A DNA stretch of 55,982 nucleotides. Source: an uncultured bacterium (GTDB lineage Bacteria; Acidobacteriota; Thermoanaerobaculia; Multivoradales; J023). The stretch covers positions 1-55,982 of the forward strand of contig CALFAM010000104.1 in NCBI GenBank assembly GCA_937948815.1, read 5' to 3'. Positions 26,701 through 34,652 of this stretch are shown here, piece after piece (the first letter of the stretch is position 1; every line of letters begins with the position of its first letter). The position numbers and the translations under genes are program-made. The notes beneath the pieces are model-generated. The model did no database searches and was not told where the DNA came from. It worked only from the letters and a program-made list of their open reading frames with translations.

Positions 26701-28035
26701 CCGCTGACGTTCAGCTTCGGCGACTACCAGGTCTTGCCCACGACGCTTCTGCTCGGCACCGAGCCGGCGCTACCGCGGGCGGTTCGTGCCCGCGAACCGG
26801 GCGAGCTGACCATCGCCAGCCAGAACATGCTGCGCTTCTTCGACGATCAGGACGACCCTGGCATGAGCGAGCCGGTTCTGACGGCTGCGGAGTTCCAGGA
26901 TCTGCTCGGGAAGTTCTCACTGCATGTACGCGACGTTCTCGACGCACCGGACGTGCTCGCTGTGCAGGAGGTGGAGAACCTCAACGTGCTCGAGCAGCTC
27001 GCGATCCAGATCGCCGCAGACGGCGGGCCGGCCTACAGCTCGTTCCTGGTGGAAGGCAACGATGTCGGTGGCATCGACGTTGGCTTCATGACCCGCGACG
27101 ATCGGGTGATGGTGCAGTCGACCACGCAGTTCCTGGCGGACCTCACCCTTTCGGTCGATGGCTCGCTGCTGCACGATCGGCCGCCTCTCGTACTCGACGC
27201 GGTCTTCCAGGGCGATGGAGCTACCTTCCCGTTCTCGGTGATGGTGGTCCACAACCGGTCGCTCAGCGGCATCGATGATCCGTCGAGTGGCCCGCGCGTG
27301 CGCCAGAAGCGTCTGGAGCAAGCCGAGACGATCGCCGCCCTGGTGCAGAGCATCCAGACCACCGATCCGGATCTTCCGCTGGTGGTCACGGGTGACTTCA
27401 ACGCCTTCCAATTCAGCGATGGCTTCGTCGACGCGGTCGGCGTCATCCGTGGCAATCCGGGCGAGGCACTGCTGCCGGGGCAGGATCTGGTCGACCCAGA
27501 TCTGAGCAACGCCATCGAGGGGCTCGATCCTGCGGAGCAGTACTCGTTCATCTTCGGTGGCAACGCCCAGGTCCTCGACCATGCGCTGGTTTCGGCCGCG
27601 GCGGCGCCGTCGGTTTCCGGTGTCGAATACGCCCGCGGCAACGTGGACGCCCCGAATGCCCTGATGGACGACGCTACTACGCCATTGCGGGTGTCGGATC
27701 ACGACGGCCTGGTGCTCTTCCTGGCTGCCGTGCTCGACAGCGATGGCGACGGGGTCGAGGACGACGCTGATCTGTGCGCGGATACGACCATTCCGGAGAG
27801 CGTGCCGACGGTGAGGCTGCTGCCCTTCCGCTACGCCCTCACGGACGGCGATACGACCTTCGATACCCGGTCGTTCCCGCACTTCCCGTTCCAACCACCG
27901 ACCTTCACCACCGAGGACACCGGCGGCTGTTCCTGTGAGCAGATCCTCGACTCCCTCAACTTCGGTGGCTTCCAGCGCAAGTTCGGCTGTGGGCTGTTCC
28001 TCATGAAGTTCTGGGTTCGCCACGTGGTGGACTGA
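23773..28035 (+). CDS. Large secreted nuclease with four lamin-tail domains (ExeM/NucH-like)
   Basis: This 1420-residue exported protein starts at ATG 23773, after GAGAGGAAGG. The signal peptide ends near residue 43 (ICASGQT). Four lamin-tail-like domains begin near residues 44, 231, 417 and 599. The first two are near-copies of each other and so are the last two (each of the latter opens with INEIDYDQPG). Next come an OB-like domain (about 775-900, IQGAGTASPLVGQ) as in ExeM/NucH nucleases, then an endonuclease/exonuclease/phosphatase domain (about 1012-1318) with VLAVQEVENL, VVTGDFNAFQ and SDHDGLVLFL as catalytic landmarks. The tail has a calcium-loop-like DSDGDGVEDDADLC. Its likely role is extracellular DNA degradation for nutrient or phosphate acquisition. 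Confidence 0.9.
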   Translation: MSRRTSLQCPRGRRSAMPFRVLSILLLCGIAVAPICASGQTAALSEIRIDQPGSDNDEYFELTGTPGASLDGLSYLVIGDGAAAQVSGVVEAVVDLAGQTIGASGTFVAAEATFTLAVADLVADLNFENSDNVTHLLVRDFTGAAGDDLDTDDDGTLDVVPWSEEVSCVALVESVGSGELTYCATSNGPDGTFVPGHSFLCAEGWRTGAFDPAGGDDTPGAANACAPSVALSEIRIDQPGGDDDEYFELAGDAGAALDGLSYLVIGDGAAAAGSGVIEAVVDLSGQAVDAAGFFVAAEPTFTLGVANLETSLNFENSDNVTHLVVSGFVGANGDDLDVDDDGVLDATPWDELVDCVSLVETVGSGEQVYCTASVGPDGTFVPGHSFDCPEGFVVGEFDPAAGDDTPGAANACALPSVVINEIDYDQPGTDGAEFIELRNNGAAAVDLDPFALQLVNGSGGGAAVYATIDLPAASLAPGEFFVVCGNASTTANCDLDVSPDSNLIQNGAPDAVALIAGGSILDVVSYEGDVPGFVEGSGIGLEDDGSGGVGGINENLGISRTPDGFDSDQNATDFSPRCITPGTANSAASDNCAAPGPPVLVINEIDYDQPGSDAAEFIEIKNTGIASASLDGVAIELVNGSGGSVYRTIALPAVALPGGDYFVVCGDAATTANCDLDVSPDSNLIQNGEPDAARLVFDGTVLDAVSYEGEVPGAVEGTGAVADAGTTGEDNKGISRTPDGADSDDNSVDFAFVCITPGNANTDRTDGCTNSGPVFEIFEIQGAGTASPLVGQTVRTLDNIVTAVDTDGFYIQTPPERVDGDDQTSDGIFIFTDGAPTVAVGDRVDVAGEVEEFFDLTELTGAVSVTVASSGNPLPAAVVLDAATPSPLPQPIPDLERFEGMLVSFEGTATGPSDRFGDVAVVVGSERAFREPGIEFPGMAGLPEWDGNPEVFEIDPDGLGGADAAVFAGQAVTAEGPLTFSFGDYQVLPTTLLLGTEPALPRAVRAREPGELTIASQNMLRFFDDQDDPGMSEPVLTAAEFQDLLGKFSLHVRDVLDAPDVLAVQEVENLNVLEQLAIQIAADGGPAYSSFLVEGNDVGGIDVGFMTRDDRVMVQSTTQFLADLTLSVDGSLLHDRPPLVLDAVFQGDGATFPFSVMVVHNRSLSGIDDPSSGPRVRQKRLEQAETIAALVQSIQTTDPDLPLVVTGDFNAFQFSDGFVDAVGVIRGNPGEALLPGQDLVDPDLSNAIEGLDPAEQYSFIFGGNAQVLDHALVSAAAAPSVSGVEYARGNVDAPNALMDDATTPLRVSDHDGLVLFLAAVLDSDGDGVEDDADLCADTTIPESVPTVRLLPFRYALTDGDTTFDTRSFPHFPFQPPTFTTEDTGGCSCEQILDSLNFGGFQRKFGCGLFLMKFWVRHVVD
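23902..26070 (+). repeat. Four in-frame lamin-tail repeats (two pairs)
   Basis: Units begin at about 23902, 24463, 25021 and 25567 within the nuclease gene. Units 1 and 2 share LSEIRIDQPG and LDGLSYLVIGDGAA. Units 3 and 4 share a long, nearly identical DNA block around 25255-25293 and 25797-25835, indicating recent duplication or gene conversion. Confidence 0.75.
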
Positions 28036-28060
28036 TCGGCCTTCAATCCTGTGAGGACAT

Positions 28061-28091
28061 GACGGCCGGCGCCAGTGGTGCGCCGGTCGTC
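28061..28091 (+). terminator. Terminator hairpin after the nuclease gene
   Basis: GACGGCCGGCGC (28061-28072) pairs with GCGCCGGTCGTC (28080-28091) over 12 positions with one G-U pair and a 7-nt loop. It lies 26 bases after the stop and is followed by a moderately T-rich tail (GTCTTGCTTT). Confidence 0.6.
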
Positions 28092-28173
28092 GTCTTGCTT
28101 TGAGGGGGGTGCTCATCGCCTCGATCCATCGTTCGCCCCGCCCGGCGCGCGTCTACCGTCATAGAATCAGCGG

Positions 28174-29502
28174 ATGACATCCGCTCCCAGTCCGGCTTCG
28201 GTGCAAGCGTTCGCTGCGCATGCACTGCCCGAAATCGTCTCCACGATGGTCTCGGAACGCGGTCGGGTGGCCGCTGCCCAGGTCCTCGGCACGGCCCTCG
28301 TGCATGACCTCTGCCTGCCGTCCGTCGAGCTCTGCCACCGCACGGCGCAAGCCGAAGGGTTGTTCTTCGTCGGTAGCCCACCGGCCAATCGGCCCGTGGT
28401 GTTGGCGATCGACAGCCCCAGCGGCCAGTTCCGCCTGAGCGCCGGTTTCGACGATGCCGATCACCAGATGTGGTTGGCGCCGATTCTTCGCGCATCCCTG
28501 GCATTGGTCGATCTCGATCCGGATCGACCATCCCAGCCAGCCAAAGCTGCTGACAAGAGACCGCCGGATCTCCCCTCACCACGGACCCTGGACAAGCGAG
28601 TCGACGAGATCTATAGCCAGGCCCGCCGAATCGCCGCCGGCGACATCGCCGTGCTGATTCGAGGCTCGTCGGGAAGTGGCAAGGAAGTCCTTTCGAGCTT
28701 TGTTCACCAGGCGTCGCCGCGGGCGACGAAGGCCTACCTCGCACTCAACTGCGCGGCCTTGCCGCGCGACCTCCTCGAGGCAGAGCTCTTCGGGGTCGAA
28801 CGTGGTGTGGCGACCGGTGTCGAGCCGCGTCCCGGAATGTTCGAGCGTGCACACGGAGGCACCCTCCTGCTCGACGAGATCGGTGACATGGCTGCTGACA
28901 CCCAGGCGAAGATCTTGCGCGTCATGCAGGCACGCGAGGTGCGGCGTCTCGGTGCGTCGAAGTCTAAGCCCGCGGACGTTCGGCTGATCGCCGCCACCAA
29001 CCGCGATCTGGAATCGATGATCGAGACTGGCGCCTTCAGGCGTGACCTCTACCATCGCTTGAGCGGCTGGGAAGTCGTGCTGCCGCCGCTGGCCGAACGC
29101 CGGGACGACATCGTCAACCTGGCCGTCTTCTTTCTCGACCGTGAGCTGGGCCGGCGCGGCATTCGCTCGGCGGGCATCTCCCGTGCGGCGGCCAGCGCCC
29201 TGGTCGATGCACCCTGGCCGGGCAACATTCGTCAGCTCGAACGCCAGATGGTGCGTGCCGCCTTCTTCCTCGACGAGGGACAGGTGCTGGATGTCGAGCA
29301 TCTGCCGCCGGCGCCCGCGCCGGCCGACGACGAGACGTCGTTCAGTCTCGAAGAGCATTTGGATCAGGTCGAACGCCGGGCGATCGAACAGGCACTCTCG
29401 GTTTGCGGTGGCGATATCGAGGCCGCCGCCAAGCGCCTGGATGTCGGGCGTTCGACCATCTACCGCCGCATCAAGCAACTCGGCATCGGCGCGGAGGACT
29501 GA
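28174..29502 (+). CDS. AAA+ enhancer-binding-type regulator with altered GAFTGA loop
   Basis: This 442-residue cytoplasmic regulator has an N-terminal sensor-like region (about 15-118, possibly GAF-like), then a sigma54-activator-type AAA+ domain (about 135-365). Walker A is GSSGSGKE (164-171) and Walker B is LLLDEIGD (231-238). A C-terminal Fis-type HTH (about 385-440) has AAKRLDVGRSTIYRRIKQ. The L1 loop that normally reads GAFTGA and contacts sigma54 reads GVATGV (211-216), without the critical Phe. The next gene, 2 bases downstream, is a paralogue with the same change. The two are probably co-transcribed. Whether it acts through sigma54 is therefore doubtful. It might instead regulate by direct repression or through the partner protein. 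Confidence 0.85.
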   Translation: MTSAPSPASVQAFAAHALPEIVSTMVSERGRVAAAQVLGTALVHDLCLPSVELCHRTAQAEGLFFVGSPPANRPVVLAIDSPSGQFRLSAGFDDADHQMWLAPILRASLALVDLDPDRPSQPAKAADKRPPDLPSPRTLDKRVDEIYSQARRIAAGDIAVLIRGSSGSGKEVLSSFVHQASPRATKAYLALNCAALPRDLLEAELFGVERGVATGVEPRPGMFERAHGGTLLLDEIGDMAADTQAKILRVMQAREVRRLGASKSKPADVRLIAATNRDLESMIETGAFRRDLYHRLSGWEVVLPPLAERRDDIVNLAVFFLDRELGRRGIRSAGISRAAASALVDAPWPGNIRQLERQMVRAAFFLDEGQVLDVEHLPPAPAPADDETSFSLEEHLDQVERRAIEQALSVCGGDIEAAAKRLDVGRSTIYRRIKQLGIGAED

Positions 29503-29504
29503 GC

Positions 29505-31190
29505 ATGCCGATCGAGCTGATCGTTCATGTCGGAGAGCGGACCCGCCGTCACACGCTGGCGCCGGGCGAGTCGATGATCGGCTCCAGCGCAGACTGCGCG
29601 GTGCGTATTCTCGACCCGACCGTCTCCCGTCGTCACGCCAGGCTGAACGTCGACGGCGAGAACGTCACGGTCGAAGACGTCGGCTCACGCAACGGCACCC
29701 GGATCGGAGGCCGCACGATCACGGGCCGGGTCTCACTCGAAGGCGGCATCGTCCTGTCGTTCGGCGGGGTCACCGCCCTGGTCGAGCGGGTCGACGAGGA
29801 TGACCTCGAACCCGCCCTCTTGCTGCAGCCATCCAGCGCGCCGACGGTTGCTACCGACGTTTTCGATCTGGCGGATTCGGTCACTGCGTCGGTCGAGCCA
29901 TTCAGTCACTTCATCCGCGATCGGCTGATCGGTGTGATCAACGATCTGCGCGCCGGGGGGGATGAGATGACCTTGGCTGCCACGGTCGGCTCGGCGATGG
30001 CGGAGACCCTGCCTTGTCTCGGGCTCGAGATCCACGGCCGGGGGCAACGCCTCTGGAAGATGCGCTCCGGCGTCGGGCCGGATCTCACGGGCGATGGCGG
30101 GCGGGAAGTGGTTCGCGGAGACTTGAAGCTGTGCTTCCAGCTGCCATCGAGTCGGCTGGCCGAGCTCTTCGAGCCCTTGGCGGTTCTTGCCTTGGGCTTG
30201 CTCGAGCTCCGGCGCAGTCGGGCCGAATCGCGAATCACGCCGCCGGCTCAGCCTCGACCACAGGCGCCGCCTCTGCCCGCGCCTGCGAGCACCGATCCGG
30301 CCATGCTGCGCATCTACCGAGACGCCGCCCGCATCGCGCGTGGTGATGTCAGCGTGCTGATCCGGGGCGAATCCGGCACCGGTAAGGAAGTGCTGGCCGG
30401 CTGGTTGCACAAGGCTTCGGCGCGGGTCGAGGGCCCTTTCCTGGCGCTCAACTGCGCGGCTTTGCCGCGTGAGTTGCTCGAAGCTGAGCTGTTCGGGATC
30501 GAGCGCGGGGTGGCCACGGGCGTCGAAGCGCGCGAAGGCATGTTCGAACGCGCCACCGGCGGCACGTTGATGCTCGACGAGGTCGGCGACATGGCACCCG
30601 AGACGCAAACCAAGCTGCTGCGCGCGCTGGAAGTCGGTGAGCTCTACCGGGTCGGGGGGCGCGATCCGTACCCGGTCGATGTGCGCATCATCGCGGCGAC
30701 CAATCGTGACCTCGAACGCCTGATGGCGGACGGCACGTTTCGCTCAGACCTCTATTTCCGAATCGCCGATTGGGAGGTCGAGCTGCCACCGCTTCGTGCA
30801 CGCGCGGGAGACATCCCTCAACTCGCCGGCCACTTCCTGGGCGAGGAGAGCAACCGACACGGTCGGCGCATTCGCGGCATCTCTCGTGCCGCCATGGTGG
30901 CCTTGGGGCAGTTCGATTGGCCCGGCAATATCCGCCAGCTGCGCAAGGAAATGTCCCGTGTGGCCCTGCTCGTCGGTCCGGGTGAGTTGCTCGATTCGGC
31001 GCGCCTCGACCCGCCGATCGCTGCCGCGGCGCGCACACGCAACCTCAAGGACACTTTGCAGGCGGCCGAGCGCGAGGTACTCGAGCGGACCCTCGAAGCC
31101 TGTGGTGGCGACCGTGCCAAAGCCGCTGCTCGCCTCGGAATGACCGACATCACGCTCTATCGCCGGATCAAAGCCTACGGACTCGGCTGA
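29505..31190 (+). CDS. FHA-domain AAA+ enhancer-binding-type regulator with altered GAFTGA loop
   Basis: This 561-residue regulator begins at ATG 29505, 2 bases after the preceding paralogue. The N-terminal FHA domain (about 1-95) has the binding-loop residues SRRHARL and GSRNGTRIGG, which would read phosphothreonine. The usual first Gly-Arg is Gly-Ser here (MIGSSADC), so ligand binding may be weakened. A GAF-like linker (about 130-240) precedes the AAA+ domain (about 265-500), with Walker A GESGTGKE (288-295), Walker B LMLDEVGD and L1 loop GVATGV (335-340) in place of GAFTGA. A Fis-type HTH ends the protein (ITLYRRIKAYG). FHA input suggests control by a Ser/Thr kinase, none of which is in the window. 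Confidence 0.87.
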   Translation: MPIELIVHVGERTRRHTLAPGESMIGSSADCAVRILDPTVSRRHARLNVDGENVTVEDVGSRNGTRIGGRTITGRVSLEGGIVLSFGGVTALVERVDEDDLEPALLLQPSSAPTVATDVFDLADSVTASVEPFSHFIRDRLIGVINDLRAGGDEMTLAATVGSAMAETLPCLGLEIHGRGQRLWKMRSGVGPDLTGDGGREVVRGDLKLCFQLPSSRLAELFEPLAVLALGLLELRRSRAESRITPPAQPRPQAPPLPAPASTDPAMLRIYRDAARIARGDVSVLIRGESGTGKEVLAGWLHKASARVEGPFLALNCAALPRELLEAELFGIERGVATGVEAREGMFERATGGTLMLDEVGDMAPETQTKLLRALEVGELYRVGGRDPYPVDVRIIAATNRDLERLMADGTFRSDLYFRIADWEVELPPLRARAGDIPQLAGHFLGEESNRHGRRIRGISRAAMVALGQFDWPGNIRQLRKEMSRVALLVGPGELLDSARLDPPIAAAARTRNLKDTLQAAEREVLERTLEACGGDRAKAAARLGMTDITLYRRIKAYGLG

Positions 31191-31339
31191 GGCGATCCCG
31201 CGCGAATTGGCGTGTTCTCGCCGGGGATTGCGTAGTCCTTCCCAGACAGCCACGATCCGCGATCGCAGGCTGTCGTCCTCCCTGCGCGCGCCGAAGCGCA
31301 GCCACGCGTAATGACTCTGACTCAGGCGAGGCGAGCGGC

Positions 31340-31657
31340 ATGATCAGTTGCATCATCGAGATCCCCTTGCATCCGGGAACCACTCGCGATCACGCGCACA
31401 CGATCGGCGCGGAGCTGGCACCGGTCTGGCGCCGAATGCCCGGCCTGCTGCGGCTCTACCTGGTCGTCGACGATATCCACAGTAGTCTGCTTGCCTTTAC
31501 CGTGTGGGTTTCCAAGGCGGACGCCTCGCGACTCCAAACCGTTGCCTTCCAAGAAAGCCTGCACGCGCACTTCGGCACCACAGCGACCATTCGTCGCTAC
31601 GAAACCGTCGCCGTGGCCGACAACTTTGCCGGCGACGTCTTTCGGGCAGCGTGCTGA
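31340..31657 (+). CDS. Small ABM-like dimeric alpha/beta-barrel protein
   Basis: A 105-residue protein whose strand-helix pattern resembles the antibiotic biosynthesis monooxygenase (ABM) / dimeric alpha-beta barrel fold. It has an opening beta strand (ISCIIEIPLHPG), a helix ending in WRRMPGLLRLYLVVDD, a strand FTVWVSKADA and a helix LQTVAFQESLHAHFG. Members act as cofactor-free oxygenases, ligand-binding proteins or stress proteins. No catalytic residue can be assigned. It begins about 150 bases after the FHA regulator and is followed about 100 bases later by a phosphatase gene in the same direction, so the two may be co-transcribed. Family placement is tentative. Confidence 0.6.
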   Translation: MISCIIEIPLHPGTTRDHAHTIGAELAPVWRRMPGLLRLYLVVDDIHSSLLAFTVWVSKADASRLQTVAFQESLHAHFGTTATIRRYETVAVADNFAGDVFRAAC

Positions 31658-31756
31658 GCATGTCGGGATCTTCTCGGCAGTAAGGCGAAGCGTTTGGGCC
31701 GTGGCATGATGGGCAGGCTCCGCTCGGTAGCTCCCCGGGTGTCGGCCCACATCTCC

Positions 31757-32257
31757 ATGACCCAGACACCGCCATTCTGGATTCCAACCCATACGCCCGG
31801 CTCGTTGGCCATCCTGGTACGTCCCGGTGGCGGAGAGCAGATGCGGCGCGATCTGATGGGCGTTGCGCAACATTTCTCCCAGGTCATCTCCTTTCTGGAA
31901 CCGGAAGAAGCCGTGCGACTCGATCTTGCGACGGAGGACAGCGTCTCTTTCGAGATCGGGCTGGCCTTCCGTACTTTCCCCATCGAGGATCGGCATCCGC
32001 CAGCAAACGCCGACGCATTCCGCGATCTGGTGACCGAGGTTGTTACGCGTCTACAGGAAGGTATTTCGGTCGGTGTTCACTGCAAGTCCGGCATCGGCCG
32101 GTCCGGGCTCGCGGCTGCTGCGGTCTTGATCATGGCGCGGCGTCTTTCCGCGACCGAAGCGCTGAATCAGGTCCGCATCGCGCGCGGAAAGTTGGCCCCC
32201 AACACAGCGCGGCAGCGTCGCTGGTTGCTGCGCCACGCCTCATCCTTCATGCGGTAG
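31757..32257 (+). CDS. Dual-specificity / tyrosine phosphatase-like protein
   Basis: This 166-residue cytoplasmic phosphatase has the cysteine-phosphatase signature HCKSGIGRSG (Cys109 nucleophile, Arg115). The upstream general-acid loop FRTFPIEDRHPP carries Asp78, as in bacterial dual-specificity phosphatases. ATG 31757 is selected because the preceding 21 in-frame codons from 31694 lack family-like content. SFLEPEEAVRL and the helix after the signature match the DSP fold. It may act on phospho-Tyr/Ser/Thr proteins or phosphoinositide-like small molecules. Its position downstream of an FHA regulator is suggestive of phospho-signalling but no kinase is adjacent. Confidence 0.8.
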   Translation: MTQTPPFWIPTHTPGSLAILVRPGGGEQMRRDLMGVAQHFSQVISFLEPEEAVRLDLATEDSVSFEIGLAFRTFPIEDRHPPANADAFRDLVTEVVTRLQEGISVGVHCKSGIGRSGLAAAAVLIMARRLSATEALNQVRIARGKLAPNTARQRRWLLRHASSFMR

Positions 32258-32447
32258 TCGGCCGCGTCGCCAGACATCGATCGCGCGAGAGCCCGGGCTG
32301 CCTTCGGCCCAAGAGGGGGGAGGGTGAGTGTGGCCGCGCTGCGCGTGACAACGACGCGAGCAGTCGCCGGCAAAGAATCCACTCGATGACAAACGACCGG
32401 CGCCGCCTATGCGACACCGGTCGGCAATCCTGACAAACGATCGGTGA

Positions 32448-33713
32448 TTACGGGTAGGCGGCCCGGAACCAACTGATGACGTCGAGGTAGGTGGGCGTGA
32501 TGCGCGTGATGATGTTCGGCCAGGCGTCGTTCGAGGTGCCGGCGCAGGCGCCATCGCAGTATTGCCCCGAGAACACACCGGCCGTGGCGACTGCGCCGTT
32601 GGTGTAGTAGTAGAACGATGAGCCACTCTGGCCCGCGCTGCCGTCGCAGTTGGTCTTGATCTCGTAGTTCCAGCCCATTGGATCTGGGTTGAAATACTGC
32701 CCGGTCTCGCAGCGCTTCACGTCGCCCCAGAGCGTCTTCGGATCACAGCCGTTTGGAGAGCCGGCGGTCGTGCAGCGCGGGTAGCCGCGCATGAAGAGTG
32801 TCTTGGTGTCGAGCACGTTGCCAGACAACGCAACGTAGCCCATCCAGCTCCAGAAGCTGTCCTCGAGCACGATCACGGCGATGTCATACCGGTTGTTTGC
32901 ATGACCGTCGGCCGCGCCGCCGATGAACGGCTCGTCGATGTACTGCTGCGGTACCCAGTACCAGATCGGACTGAAGGCACCGTAGGGAGCCGAGCCCTCG
33001 CCGTTGCGTCCCGGCTTGAAGTTGATGTAGGACCAAGTCTCCGATTCGCGGTTGTAGATGCAGTGGGCCGCGGTCAAGATGTGGCGTGGACCGACCAAGC
33101 TTCCGGTGCAGTCGCCGCCGCCATCGTAAAGCGTGCCGATCGTTCGGTACGGATAGGACGTCGTGCTGGTTAGATTGATGCGGCTATCGTGGTCATTGCT
33201 CCAGCCTTTGGTCGCCAAGCCAGTCGGACGGGTGATCCCCAATCCCTGGGATCCATCATCGCCAGGCTCGATGTCCGGATCGACGCGACCATCGCCTCCG
33301 ACCTTGCCCTGGTCGAGACCCAGGCGGCGTGCATAGGCGCCGAGAAACGCCAGATCTTCGCTCGGAATCTTGGCCGTGTAGCCCTTGCGGTTGCGCACGT
33401 CGACGCCGTGCCAGACGGCGGCATCCTCCGGCCGCGGCTCGTGTGGCAGAACGGTCGTCGGAGGCTGATGATCCGGACCCGTCTCGGCCTGGGTCGTCGT
33501 CGTGGCGTCGATTTGCACGAAGTAGGCTTCCCCAGCTTCCTGCAGGCGTACCTGCTCGATGCCGAGGTCGGCACCAATCCAGTTTGTGCTGTCGCCAAGC
33601 GGCACCTCGGCCGAAGCCGAAAGCGGCAGCGTGGCCACCAAGGCCACGGATAGGGCGCGAATCGGGCGCCAGAAGCGGGAAGAAGGGGTGCGGGTATCGG
33701 TCAAATGGGTCAT
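32448..33713 (-). CDS. Secreted V8-like (trypsin-fold) serine protease
   Basis: This 421-residue exported endopeptidase has a signal peptide to about residue 35 (LPLSASAEV). A pro-region of about 130 residues follows. The chymotrypsin-fold domain has all three catalytic landmarks: His in HILTAAHCIY, Asp in NNRYDIAVIVLE and Ser in GSAGQSGSSFYYY. The spacing and the AGQSGS form resemble glutamyl endopeptidase / V8-type proteases. Six or more Cys residues in the mature part suggest disulfides. The ATG follows AAAGGAGC. It lies convergent to the phosphatase gene and divergent from a GNAT gene. Autocatalytic or partner-mediated removal of the pro-region is expected. Confidence 0.88.
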   Translation of the reverse strand: MTHLTDTRTPSSRFWRPIRALSVALVATLPLSASAEVPLGDSTNWIGADLGIEQVRLQEAGEAYFVQIDATTTTQAETGPDHQPPTTVLPHEPRPEDAAVWHGVDVRNRKGYTAKIPSEDLAFLGAYARRLGLDQGKVGGDGRVDPDIEPGDDGSQGLGITRPTGLATKGWSNDHDSRINLTSTTSYPYRTIGTLYDGGGDCTGSLVGPRHILTAAHCIYNRESETWSYINFKPGRNGEGSAPYGAFSPIWYWVPQQYIDEPFIGGAADGHANNRYDIAVIVLEDSFWSWMGYVALSGNVLDTKTLFMRGYPRCTTAGSPNGCDPKTLWGDVKRCETGQYFNPDPMGWNYEIKTNCDGSAGQSGSSFYYYTNGAVATAGVFSGQYCDGACAGTSNDAWPNIITRITPTYLDVISWFRAAYP

Positions 33714-33878
33714 GGCTTGCTCCTTTGCAAAGCTCGGGTTTCAAGTCGTACCCTTGCTAAGCGCGGGAGGGGAGCGAATGGGCTAAACGAATTGAGATTG
33801 GGTTGAATAGTGGAGAGAAAGTCAGGCCCCTTGGTTCGTCCAGGGTCTGGCCAACTGGTCGCGGAGATTCCAAGGATG

Positions 33879-34652
33879 ATGAGCAAGCACGCAACGATCC
33901 GGCCGGTCGACGACCCTTCGACGCTTCGCCCGCTTTTCGCGCGTCATACGACCCTGCGGGCGGTCATCGACGCTGTTCTCGAAGGTCGGATGGGCCGTGC
34001 CCAGGCAAACCATCCGGCTGCCCCGACCGCCGCTCGACTCGACCTCGGGTGCTACCACGTTCTCGGCGGCGATCCAGCCGGCGCCGGCGTTCGAGAGCTG
34101 GTCGAGACCGTCCCTGTGGGCAAGGAGATGGTGATCGAGCCGTCCGTCGCGTGGCGGAACGCGCTTCGTGCTGTCCATCCGGTGCTCCAAGATCGGTCCA
34201 TGCAAACTTTCGACGCCAGCCACCTCGACGCCGAGAAGCTCGCTGCCTGGTCACGCACGCTTCCGGCCGACCTCTCCCTGACCCGCATGGACGCTGGTCT
34301 GGCGAATCAGCTCGACAGCGATCTCCAGCCCCACGCCCTCCAGGTCTTCGAAAGCGCCGCAGAGTTCGTGGCCAAGGGCGTGGGCTTCTGCACCCTTGAT
34401 GGCGACCGCGTGGTCTGCGCAGCGACCTCCTACGCCGTCTCGTCGCGGCAGGTCGAAGTGGCGATCGCCTGCCGAAATACCCACCGCCAGCGCGGCCTCG
34501 CACGCGTGACCGCTGCCACCCTCCTCGTCCACTGCCTCGAGCGTGGTCTGGTACCCGCCTGGAGCGCCTCGAATCCCATCTCCCAACACCTGGCTCAGAC
34601 GCTCGGATACCGGCCCAACGGGCGCTGCGAGATCCTCATGGTGCCGGCCTGA
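33879..34652 (+). CDS. GNAT family acetyltransferase (GNAT_acetyltran type)
   Basis: A protein of about 257 residues with a C-terminal acetyl-CoA-binding GNAT core. The P-loop-like stretch is CRNTHRQRGLARVTAATLL, followed by the strand-helix LVPAWSASNPISQHLAQTLGY, typical of the PF12746-type family (zwittermicin-resistance-like and related enzymes). The N-terminal half (about 1-120) is a divergent substrate-side lobe with CYHVLGGDP. In-frame ATGs at 33876 and 33879 both follow GGAGATTCCAAGG, while 33810 is a more distant alternative. The acceptor substrate is unknown. The gene is divergent from the serine protease with under 170 bases between them. Confidence 0.82.
   Translation: MSKHATIRPVDDPSTLRPLFARHTTLRAVIDAVLEGRMGRAQANHPAAPTAARLDLGCYHVLGGDPAGAGVRELVETVPVGKEMVIEPSVAWRNALRAVHPVLQDRSMQTFDASHLDAEKLAAWSRTLPADLSLTRMDAGLANQLDSDLQPHALQVFESAAEFVAKGVGFCTLDGDRVVCAATSYAVSSRQVEVAIACRNTHRQRGLARVTAATLLVHCLERGLVPAWSASNPISQHLAQTLGYRPNGRCEILMVPA

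Noticed and set aside
25180..28116. Two long antisense frames opposite the nuclease gene
   Set aside because: They are low-information Asp/Arg/Val/Gly-rich translations that follow the opposite strand's third-position bias; the plus-strand nuclease is certain.
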